Below are positions 55,505-64,000 of a DNA stretch of 64,000 nt, one piece after another. The notes beneath the pieces are model-generated. The model was not told the origin of the DNA, ran no database searches, and worked only from the letters and a program-made list of their open reading frames with translations. This DNA comes from Coenobita brevimanus (Eukaryota > Arthropoda > Malacostraca > Decapoda > Coenobitidae): the NCBI GenBank assembly GCA_032717465.1, contig CM064665.1, forward strand, positions 22,766,588 through 22,830,587. Reading direction: 5' to 3'. Numbering within the stretch: the stretch's first letter is position 1; each line of letters starts with the position of its first letter. The translations under genes and the position numbers were made by a program.

Positions 55505-55715
55505 TTTCCATCATCCTCAACCTCCTCCATATCATCCTCAACCTCCTCCATATCATCCTCAACCTCCTTCATATCATCCTCAACCTCCTTCATATCATCC
55601 TCAACCTCCTCCATATCATCCTCAACCTCCTCCATATCATCCTCAACCTCCTCCATATCATCCTCAACCTCCTCCATATCATCCTCAACCTCCTCCATAT
55701 CATCCTCAACCTTCT
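55505..55715 (-). repeat. 21-bp minisatellite (CCTCCTCCATATCATCCTCAA)
   Basis: About ten near-identical 21-bp units. The minus frame reads EEVEDDM repeated, but the repeat has no start context or wider gene. Confidence 0.95.
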
Positions 55716-55883
55716 CCCCATCATCAACTTCCTTCCCAGCATCAACTTCCTCCCTTTCATCCTCATTGTCCCTTTCTTCTACGCCAGTACCCTATACTCA
55801 CCACCACCCAGCACCTCCACCCATCATCACCATCATCATCATCATCATCATCATCGCCAAGGAAAAATAATCCCGAATAAATT

Positions 55884-58800
55884 TTAACCCGCCGTGTGCC
55901 GGTCACTTTGGGACCTCCATGGAACCATGGTGCCGGCCAATTTTCGACCTGATTTTTGGGGGAGGAGGCTAGATAGGTTAGGAATGATGAGAAAACATGA
56001 GTAACAATAATAAAAGTACTCACAAAAGCCTAGAAGTGCGATTTTCAGGTCGACTTCCCCCTCCCCCACTCCACCGGGTCGGCCGAAATCTGCGGTGTCA
56101 CTCCCGTAGACTTTACCGGCTGGCCGACACGCCCGGTGTGTTGAGGTGAAAGTATGCAGTTTGCTTTAGGGTATACGGTTCCAAATGACCCAGAGACATT
56201 CTCAGAGTGTACATAGATGATGTGGGAACATTCACAAAGCATAATGATGTGCGTGGGTGCATTACGTGATGTGAGTGATGTGCATATTTTTGATGTAGTG
56301 GTTTTCCCATGTAAAATATTGTGTACACACTTATTTTTTACTTTTGTGTATTTTTTTGCACAAAGCACATACATTTCTATATATCCACGCACATTGTACT
56401 CACTATGTGTGTGTTTATTCTCGAACACACAAGACACTAAACATGTTCCATACGATTAAATCAAAAGGTAATCATGCAGTTATTGTTACGAAATCACTTA
56501 CACTGTTCTATATCTATTATTCTTTACATTTTTACTTTCACTTGCGTCTTTTTTCGCAGTCTTCTTTTGTTCAGATAGTAGTGGAGGAGGGTGTGATGTT
56601 CCTCAAAGCAGGAAATGATGCATAAACCCACGTCACACTCAACACACTGGTAGCGTCAGTCCTTCTGCTGTGTACGGGGCCTGACGGTGCTGTGTTGACA
56701 CACATGACAGCGTCGTTGCACATTCCTGCGCGTCTCTGTGGCAGGGACCATGCTGGTGAAGTGACGGCCGGTGAGTCGCAGGGGGGTGTCCCTGCCGTGG
56801 GGTTGACAAGAGGCCACACAATCACACCCATGGGTGCCGATGAGCTCCCTGCACATTACTCAAATGAATGCCTCGTAGGTTTCGCTGGTTTCCGTTGTAC
56901 TGGCGTGGAGGATTTGGGCATTCAGGACTGTGATATCAAGAAGATGAAAGAACAACTTCTTGTACCATTTCATTGTGGGCCTGGCACAGTCAGCACTGGA
57001 TATCATGCCGTCTGACTGGTTGACTAGCCTCATATTGATGTCATAGTCGAGGATGGCTTCAGGCTTCCACACTGGCACCCGACTCTCGCTCTGGTAGTCA
57101 GTGGACTTCATGCGGTGCATCAGAGGGCTGTGCACTGTAGAGAGAAGGTTGACTTCTCGGTTGTGGTGCCAGGCTGTGGCAAGGATATTATTGGCCTTGT
57201 AAAACACCAACTCCTTCTTCACCAGCTTCCGGCCCACATGCACCATATGCCGCCTGTTCTTCTTGACGGTACCGCACAGTCTCGTCTCCTGCAGGTGCAG
57301 GAACCTAGCGAGAAGGGGGCTGGTGTACCAGTTATCCAGGTACAGTACGTGCCCACAATGAAGCTACTTCTCCATCATCGTCTTCACCAGGGCCCCTGAA
57401 TGTCCAAGAGTCCTGTCCTTCACAATCTCCATTTGTGAACTGGTGTACAGGATATGTCCTGCACATATCCAGTCTTGCAGTCACACATAACGAAGATTTT
57501 GAAGCCAAAATGGAGCCTCTTGCTGGGGATGTACTGCCTGGAGGAACTCTCGTCTATGACCAGGTATGAGTGTGGATAGAAAAGGCAGAGAACCTCTCCT
57601 TCAGGTGATCAAAAACCAACCGAATCCTTCGCATCTTATCGATATTGTTGAAGTTAGCAGGGTCGAGAGCGTCAAAGAAATGCAGGTGGCTTAGGATATA
57701 CTTGAACCTGTTCCTGCCTATAACTCCCGAAGAAGGGCGTCGTCATCATGGGGTCAACAGTCCAATAGGATGGCAGTCTCCTCTTCTTAATTAGCCCCAT
57801 CAGGAGAACCAGGGCCAAGAACAAGTAGGCCTACATCTCATCCAAAGAGACATCGGAGACGAAGAGGTGGCTGTGGGGTGTTTGTGTTGCTCCCCCACAG
57901 CAGAAGGAGGCAAATGCATTCATCAAGAGAACTATTTCCAACACTAGTTCTCTTAAGAAATTCTTGAAAAAATCAATCCTCCTTGAGGTTGGAGTAAGGT
58001 CAGGGACAGTACAGCCAGCCTTATCCCCAGCAGTGAAGGGAAGAATGATAGGGGAAAAATCACTCCCATCTTCCCACTCCCAGGACACGTCGTCGCCTCC
58101 TTCCATGTTTCGTTCATCAGCACTTGGGGCACCGTCACCATCGTCAGGATGGGGAGGAAGTTGGGGTGTAGTGTGGGGAGGAGGCCTTGCAGCCACTCTG
58201 CTTCCACGACCTCTGCTTTTCTTCCCCCTGCTTTTCCCCTTTCCTCCCTTCCCCATCGTTTGATGCTGTGGGGCGGAAGGACGGGGAGGCAGAGGTGAGG
58301 CAGAGCTGTGAGGCAAAGCCAAGACAGCATGTGGTGGCAGGGTGGCGGAGGTGCTTGACTGGGGTGAGGGTGAGCGGCATGGTGACTGCGCTCTCATGCC
58401 ACCTGACCCAGATGAATAAAACAAAGAAGTACTCATCCTGTACTTTTTCCTTTTGCTGCCTTCCTCACTTCTTTTTATTTTCCTGGGTGAGCCCACCCAT
58501 TTAGGCAGCTTGGAGGGCTTTCCACTGCCTCTTCATCACTAGATGATTCATCCCATCCCAGGGGCGAGGGCGGCATGGTGGTGGTGGTGGTGGTGGCGGA
58601 GGTTGACCTCGTGGCACACTTTGTCGGGAGGTGGCTAGTCTATAGGCCTTATACATAGCTTTTCTTGGCGATGGTATTTCATCATCACTGCTTGTTTCCA
58701 CGTTCTGTTGAACGTAGTCTTTACCAGCCACATCGTCGTCTATTGGTGAATCACTTTCACAATCATGAGGGACGAACAAAAGGGCATCAATCTCAGGCTG

Positions 58801-59077
58801 GGAAAGACCACGGTGTGACATGACGTTCACACAATCAGTGACAAAGTAGGACTGAAGACTGGCCTCCTGCATGTCACGAGAGCAGCTTGGGTGACTCATA
58901 GTGTGGGTACAGTCGCGGGAAGGGTGCGTGCGTGTCCATGTCAGTCATCTCCCGCCAAATTTGAAAATTTGCATGTTGACACCTATTGCAATTGCAGACC
59001 ACACAGGTATGGCTCTGACATTGTCCACAGAAGTAGGCACCTCCATATCTGTATGGCTCCAGCACTCCAAGGGTCAA
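55884..59077 (-). mobile_element. Degraded piggyBac element
   Basis: The left end TTAACCCGCCGTGTGCCGG (55,884) matches the reverse complement of the right end, TTGACCCTTGGAGTGCTGG (ending 59,077), at most positions. The left has the TTAA target and CCC start expected of piggyBac; the right target is TCAA, one substitution away. A piggyBac transposase pseudogene lies between, on the minus strand. Length 3,194 bp. Subterminal CGACCTGA/TCAGGTCG inverted motifs occur at 55,945 and 56,045. Confidence 0.85.
56560..58899 (-). pseudogene. piggyBac transposase, multiple frameshifts and stops
   Basis: Blocks on the minus strand: 58,899-58,501 (start MSHPSCSRDMQ, acidic, polyproline); 58,496-57,831 (basic, Pro/Gly-rich, then FVSDVSLDEM before a TAG); about 57,830-57,740 (FLALVLLMGLIKKRRLPSYW, DPMMTTPFFGS); shifted frames to 57,250 with the first Asp motif YLVIDESSSRQYIPSKRL (57,552) and the second YLDNWYTSPLLARFL (57,334); 57,246-56,860 (NREVNLLSTVHS, DYDINMRLVNQSD, MKWYKKLFFHLLDITVLNAQ); and a C-terminal CHVCQ..QCVECD..C zinc-binding region near 56,700-56,590. 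piggyBac transposases use three or four Asp; here the family's VDxxD third motif reads VNQSD, so the third catalytic Asp is Asn (57,019-57,021), with the following Asp kept. The enzyme would excise at TTAA in the nucleus, but this copy cannot be functional. Confidence 0.9.
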
Positions 59078-59274
59078 AGTCCTTTTCAGGAAAATGCAAC
59101 ACCTTATAACCTACCCCCCTCAAATATCCTTATCCTCAGCACTAACTTTGGGACACGTTCAGGTAAAAAGGACTTTGTATTAGCAGTTGTAGTAATAATA
59201 ATTGTGTTGGTAGTGGTTATAACAGTAGTATTGGTGGTGGTTGTGGTTATGGTCATAGTAGTAGTCATAGATCT

Positions 59275-60690
59275 ACCAAAGAAGGGTGACCATTCCCAAC
59301 CCTCTAACTGTCTTCCAATTGCTTAAACGTCCTGTGTCTCAAAAATTTTTGAGTCAATTCTTAACACAAAAATTTTAAAGCATCTTTCCTATCACAACCT
59401 TCTTTCTGATCGTCAGTATGGGTTCCGTCAGGGACACTCCACTGGCGATCTTCTCACCTACCTTTCAGAATCCTGGTCATCCTCCTTTCGGGACTTTGAC
59501 GAAAGCTTTGCCATCGCACTTGACATCTCAAAGGCTTTCGATCGGGTCTGGCATAAATCTTTAATTTCCAAACTGCCCTCTTACAGTTTCTATCCTTCTA
59601 TCTGTGCCCTCATCAATAGCTTCCTGTCCGGTCCTTCTATAGCCGGTGTTATAGACGGCCATCGTTTTTCTCCTAGCTCTATCCAACAGTTGTGTTCCTA
59701 AGGGCTCTGTCCTATTGCCAACTCTCTTCCTTCTATTCATCAATGGCCCTCTAAGCTGTACATCTAACCCTATCCACTCGTATGCTGATGATTCCACCCT
59801 TCACCTTTCCATTCGGTTTCCGCAACGTCCATCTCAGCAGTTGCTTCAGCAAACAAGGGATGAGTCTCTGGCACACCTAATGTCTGACTTGGTTAGTATC
59901 TCTGGCTGGGGTAAAAATAATCTTGTTTTTAGTGCATCAAAAACTCTGTTTTTACACCTATCAACCCGACACAGTCTTCCACAGGAGTACCCACTAATGT
60001 TTAATAATATCCAGCTCAATCCTGCATCATCCTTGAACATGCTTGGGGTTTCATTCACTCGGGACATATCTTGGAAAGATCATTTTACATCTCTTGTAAA
60101 ATCTGCTTCCAAGATATTAGGTGTGCTAAGCCGACTCTGTATCTTCTTTACTCCTGCACAGTTGTGACTTTATGCATGGGTTTTATTCGCCCCTGTTTAG
60201 AGTACAACTCTCATGTGTGGGGAGGCTCCCCACATACAGCTCTTCTCAATAGGGTGGAGTCAAAGGCCTTTCGTCTCATCAACTCCCCTTGCTTACTGGC
60301 TCCCTTCAACCTCTGTCTCTTCGCCGCACTGTTGCATCTTTATCTCCTTTCTATCGCTACTCCTCTGAACTGTCTGCTTGCATCCCTCCACCTCTACGTC
60401 GGGTGCGAAGCATCCGTCTACCAACAAACTCTCATCCCTTTTCTGTCTAACTCTCCAATGCGAGAGTTAACCGTTACTCCCAGTCCTTCATTTATGCAAC
60501 AGGTCAACTCTGGAACTGTCTCCCTTTGTCTGTATTTCCTACTTCTTATGGTCTCCTGTCTTTCAAACACAGTGTGCCAGGCATCTCGAAATGAACGGAT
60601 CTTGAATTTGACTCTCTTTTATATTGTTTTTGTTTTTTCTTAGATGGAACAGAATTGTGGGCCCCTGGCCTTTGGTTCCTTCTTTCTTGC
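59275..60690 (+). pseudogene. Jockey/I-like LINE reverse transcriptase, 3' part
   Basis: The path begins near PSNCLPIA (59,300), through KIFESILNTKILKHL, DRQYGFRQGHSTGDLLTYL and ALDISKAFDRVWHKSLISKL. A 1-base shift follows near 59,685, then CVPKGSVLLPTLFLLFING (usual GVPQGSVLSP) and SYADDSTLHL with YADD at 59,781-59,792, continuing open to 60,167. Another shift leads to GFIRPCLEYNSHVWGGSPHT and NRVESKAFRLINSP (60,170-60,300), further stops, and the 3' tail CAGGCATCTCGAAATGAACG. Motifs (HVWGG, NRVESKAFRLI) are of a LINE family I recall as abundant in decapods; Jockey versus I/Nimb clade is not resolved. It lies 200 bp from the piggyBac end. Confidence 0.85.
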
Positions 60691-60860
60691 AAAAAAATCA
60701 AAATTTCATATTCTTTGGTAAGAAAAAAAAAATCTATGGCATTGTCTAGGCGAGGGGGGGGGGGCACCTCCCTCCCCTGGCCGCTGAGGATAGTTATCGG
60801 GAGTCCTATCCTTTCCCGAACTTGGTCACAGTGGATTAATTGGAAAATTTTAAGTTCTTC
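60690..60860 (+). repeat. Single dispersed unit related to the 31.0-31.9 kb repeat
   Basis: TTTCATATTCTTTGGTAAGA with an A-run, a C/G-rich block (CCTCCCTCCCCTGGCC) and GTCCTATCC..ACTTGGTCACAGTGG follow the same path as 31,335-31,470 (TTCATGTTCTTTGGGTAAA, A-run, CCCTTCCCCCC, CCAAGGTCTCACTGTG). Confidence 0.5.
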
Positions 60861-61690
60861 CTTTAAAACATGTAATAGGCGTCCACACTGACAGTGTGGA
60901 ATGTGTTCGAGCGAGCGAGCGAGCAAGTCAGGCAATGCTCAATATTGTCTCATGTGGCTCACCATCTTCCTCTGATTTCCTGACCTGAAAATACTAAAAC
61001 GAACTTATCCGACTACACCAAAAATATTCCCTCACACTTCCTAAAACCAATAATCCTCTTGTATTAATTTTAGGTCTACGGCCAAACAGGTGTTATTTGT
61101 TTTGAAAAGGCAAAACCTTTTTACTCTCAGCAATCGTCAGAAAATACTGCTGTGCTACTCTTGCAACCTTAGACCGTTACTTCTTGCGCAGCCGGCTGTT
61201 ACACTAATCTGCCTTATAAAAAATTGGTTCCTCGATACACGGAAAAACAATTGGGAATTACGGGTTGTCTATGAAATGAAAATAATTGAGGATGTTTATG
61301 CGATTTCCAAATTGGTGTCTATCTTTCTTGTAACTTCAAAAATTGGCTGAGATATCCAAAAATGTCCGCTACTGTACTACAGAATTTTCCTCCCGACCCC
61401 TGCCCCCATTTCTTGCTGATGTGATAAATCTTTCACTCGGGTACATATGTTGGGGGTCCAAACTGTGACTAAATTTGGTGTTCGAGCGAGCGATGAGAGT
61501 GAGAACAAAAATTTGGTCGTGCCTATCGAAATACAGCATCGGAACTCTCTAAGGTGGAAATGGAGGAGAGTCTTAGTTCTGCTCTTTCAGTAAAAGAAAC
61601 AGATATAGAACCATGCAAGTGTAAAAGAGGAGGGGAGGATATGAAGTAAAGTTGTTACAAAATGATTTTGGCAAGGTGTCATGAGGAGCA
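60861..61690. other. No gene recognised
   Basis: Includes a GAGC tetranucleotide run at 60,911. No supported coding region. Confidence 0.5.
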
Positions 61691-62860
61691 GGAAGAATTA
61701 AAGTCAGGGATTCAGAGAATTTAGTACGAATAATTTTTTTCTTAGCAGAGTGAAGAACAGAATTAGTTCAGTTCTGGACAGAGACATAAAGAGTTGAGAT
61801 TCAGAGATGGACTGGCTCTGGTACCTTTTGTAGGCCTTCTCCTTGTTTTGGAGAGGATTAGAATAAGCTTGATTATTTTTTTTTTCATTAGGCACAGGAT
61901 GAGAGAAAGGAATGTTTTCCTCCTTGCCCAAGGGAATAATCTCCATAATGCATGAAGCACTATCAGATGGCTCTCGCCCATGGGTGCGATAATCATTCCA
62001 GGGAAAAAAAAAAAGAAAAAGAAAAACACTGCCCGAGGGTGTCTCAATCAGCAACTCCAAAATGTCACAACCAAAGCTTCTTGAGAGGGTCCACAGGCCT
62101 TATTGGAGCAAAAGAACAGGTTAAGCTGATAAGACTTTGACTGGAGGGGCATATTGGAGGAAGAAGGTTAACAGCATAAGCAGAAGGATTAATTGTAAGG
62201 AAAATGTCAGTATGTTGGAACTCTCCAAGGCGGTCAGGGATACGGGTAGGGTACTGCACAAGCTGCTCTAGGTCATTTAGGATAGAAAAGATGTAGGCTT
62301 GTTCGCCAAGTGGATCAGTGAAAGGAGAGGAGAGCCAAAGGTGGTGGTGAACACCGAAGTCACCAAGGATGGAGATATCAGAATGTGGAGAAAATGACAT
62401 GATGTGTTCCATCTAAGAAGTAGCATAGTCATAGAATATTTCCTAGTCAAAAGAATTAGAGGAGATTTGCACAGCACAGATATATTTAGTCAGAGAATGA
62501 CAGGATAGCCCAACCCAGAGAGCAGATAATTCAGAAGACTGAAGTTCAGGAACACGAAAGCAAGATACGTTGCTGCGTAAATATACACAACAGTCGCCTT
62601 TGCTTTGAGGTGAGTACAGAGAAAGTAGGAGGATACAGAGAAGGATTTTCTATGTCACCTCAGACAGCTGATTTAATGAGGAAGAGGTGAGGTGTAGAGG
62701 AAGAGAGGTGGTATTCAACGGAGAGAAAATTCAAGGAAAGGCCACGAGCGTTGCTGAAATGAACATGGAGTGAGTCAGACAATGGTTCCATGAATCTGAC
62801 TTGGCATCACCGGGAGAGTGGCGGATGGTGGGGACTTTTACGGTCCCCCCCCCCTTTGGG
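61690..62860 (-). pseudogene. LINE endonuclease and pre-RT fragment, same family as 59.3-60.7 kb
   Basis: On the minus strand, degraded sequence from about 62,830 (THSMFISATL) leads to ISILGDFGVHHHLWLSSPFT (about 62,362-62,303), DLEQLVQYPTRIPDRLGEF, NPSAYAVNLLPP and SQSLISLTC, the endonuclease end with the S-D-H catalytic motif changed to S-S-Q. Beyond 62,060 a shifted path shows PWNDYR and NKEKAYKRYQSQ (ending 61,704), the linker before reverse transcriptase. It is the 5' half of the LINE whose 3' half lies on the opposite strand at 59.3-60.7 kb, so the two are separate insertions. Confidence 0.75.
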
Positions 62861-63620
62861 GACTCTTAGACGGGGTACAAAGGAGTACAATGGAAACTAA
62901 ACAGCAACAGACCTTATGGTCCTTTCGAGGCTGTTTATTATGGAGTAGACTATGGCTACAAGATCTTACTCTACATGCCGAAGGATAAGGATAGTAAAGC
63001 AAGAAGGCTACCCCCGCCTCCAAACCCTCCAGTTAAAACTGGTAAGAAAAAGTGAGAAAAACCACCATGCAGCATGGAAAAACTGACATGGAAATTTCAT
63101 TGGAAAGACTGAAAAGAAAAAAACTACATTCTATAATACATTATTTATAAGCTACATATATGAATAACCTGAAAGAGAAAGTAGTAAAGTGCAATGAATA
63201 ATCGAATAAATATATAATTAATGCATGTCGCTATGTATGGGTACGTTAAGGTGATGGGGCATCTGCAGACACAGTGTGGATATTGCACAGTGCACAGTGT
63301 GGATATTCAGGGGTGGTGCGGCAGCCTTGCCTGGCATTATTAAGGTAGGCAGCAGTAAATCAGGCCTCAGCTCCATTCATTCCACTGAAACTAGGATCTT
63401 TCCCATTCAGGACAAGCAAACAAGTCACCTCCTGAAGCAGTGACCCCTGATACATAAAAAAAATCCCGATGGTGGCCACGTAACTAACAGGGACCCTTAA
63501 TGATCCACAGCCCATCACAGGTCGAAAGTATGAGTAGTGACCGTTAACTCAGGGCTATCTGTGCATATCCTAGTCTGTGCATATACTATAATTGCATTTA
63601 ATAAATTGATCCAGGCTCTA
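62861..63620. other. No gene recognised
   Basis: Short direct repeat CAGTGTGGATATT (63,273 and 63,298). Otherwise featureless. Confidence 0.5.
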
Positions 63621-63663
63621 AAAAACTAAAAATAAAATAGAAAATTATACATGCACAAGTGTT

Positions 63664-64000
63664 TTATTCAGGAGTACACATATTAAGCTGGGGCTTGGAT
63701 GCCAAATACTTATCCAGGGAACCTTTAAAGGTTCGTACTGTATTACAAATTATTACGCTGGAGGGCAATTTATTCCATATATTTACAACTCTGTTGAAGA
63801 AGAAATGCTTAGCTTCATGCGACTGGAATCGTTTGCCAATTATTTTATGCCCATTGCCTCTAGTATAATTCGAGTGATCAACTGTGAAGTATTTATCTAC
63901 AGCCATGTTATCATGTCCTTTGAATATCTTGAATACTTGAATTAAGTCTCCTCGTATCCTTCGTTTTGTTAGGGTAAAGAGATTCAGGGCTTCTAAACGT
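63664..64000 (-). CDS. C-terminal end of a CR1-like LINE polymerase, cut by the window edge
   Basis: The minus-strand frame is open from the window edge to 63,664. It reads LEALNLFTLTKRRIRGDLIQ, VFKIFKGHDNMAVDKYFTVD, RFQSHEAKHFFFNRVVNIWN and KLPSSVIICNTVRTFK. The RRxRGDLIxVFKI and FFxNRVVNxWNxLP motifs end CR1-like reverse transcriptases. It differs from the CR1-like element at 19.6-23.2 kb (which ends FPNRATDQWNALPNEIV), so it is another family. No stop is visible in the 112 codons present; whether the rest is intact lies outside the window. About 40 bp downstream the AT-rich 3' region starts. Confidence 0.8.
   Translation of the reverse strand, partial: RLEALNLFTLTKRRIRGDLIQVFKIFKGHDNMAVDKYFTVDHSNYTRGNGHKIIGKRFQSHEAKHFFFNRVVNIWNKLPSSVIICNTVRTFKGSLDKYLASKPQLNMCTPE

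Noticed and set aside
55405..55698. Acidic repeat protein with EEVEDDM units
   Set aside because: Encoded by a pure 21-bp minisatellite with no promoter, flanking domain or conserved start.
59275..62860. Plus-strand RT half and minus-strand endonuclease half as one LINE with a 5' inversion (twin priming)
   Set aside because: Twin priming puts the inverted 5' part upstream of the 3' part on the same tail; here it lies beyond the 3' tail, so two insertions are simpler.

Overview
This window looks like non-coding, repeat-dominated chromosomal DNA from an arthropod, most plausibly a decapod crustacean. The reasons are its transposon families (CR1-like, RTE-like and Jockey/I-like LINEs, a piggyBac element, tRNA-derived SINE heads), its many long (AT)n, (AC)n, (AG)n and trinucleotide arrays, and the lack of any bacterial-style gene packing. 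The species assignment is inference. I found no host protein-coding gene, rRNA or intact tRNA. Every recognisable coding stretch belongs to a mobile element, and most are broken by stops, frameshifts or deletions.

Layout, 0-25 kb: a decayed transposase-like gene (2.2-3.5 kb, minus strand); a 1.05 kb inverted-repeat DNA element with a small promoter-linked ORF (4.05-5.10 kb); very old degenerate tandem repeats; a 5'-truncated RTE-like LINE (10.0-12.0 kb, minus); a well-preserved 6.3 kb LTR retrotransposon sitting in an (AT)n tract (12,489-18,800); a tRNA-like SINE head (18.9 kb); and a nearly complete CR1-like LINE (19.6-23.2 kb, minus).

25-48 kb: anciently diverged long-period tandem repeats (27.6-34.1 kb), two inverted 3' ends of an RTE-like LINE (32.1 and 35.1 kb), and a 2.1 kb purine-only-biased tract. 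Next comes a second LTR element (38,359-44,919) with a perfect 5-bp target duplication, a large internal deletion of pol and an 11-copy internal minisatellite. It is flanked by inverted copies of another repeat. A foldback element (45.6-45.9 kb) and a Tigger/pogo-like non-autonomous DNA transposon (47.1-48.4 kb) follow.

48-64 kb: a 4.3 kb higher-order tandem array built from tRNA-like/SINE-like modules plus purine-rich spacers; a 1.9 kb minisatellite whose core is a perfect palindrome around CCCGGG; two smaller minisatellites; a 3.19 kb degraded piggyBac element (55,884-59,077); and LINE fragments up to the window edge.

The main discovery candidate is the pair of LTR elements. In both, the integrase zinc domain directly follows the protease, and in the complete one the integrase precedes reverse transcriptase and RNase H. 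That is the domain order of the Gmr1-like branch of Ty3/Gypsy, rather than standard Ty3/Gypsy. Both Gag proteins carry a region resembling the SCAN fold, which is known to derive from this branch. One element is nearly intact and the other is a deletion derivative, which suggests an autonomous/non-autonomous relationship in this genome, although their LTRs differ so they are separate families.
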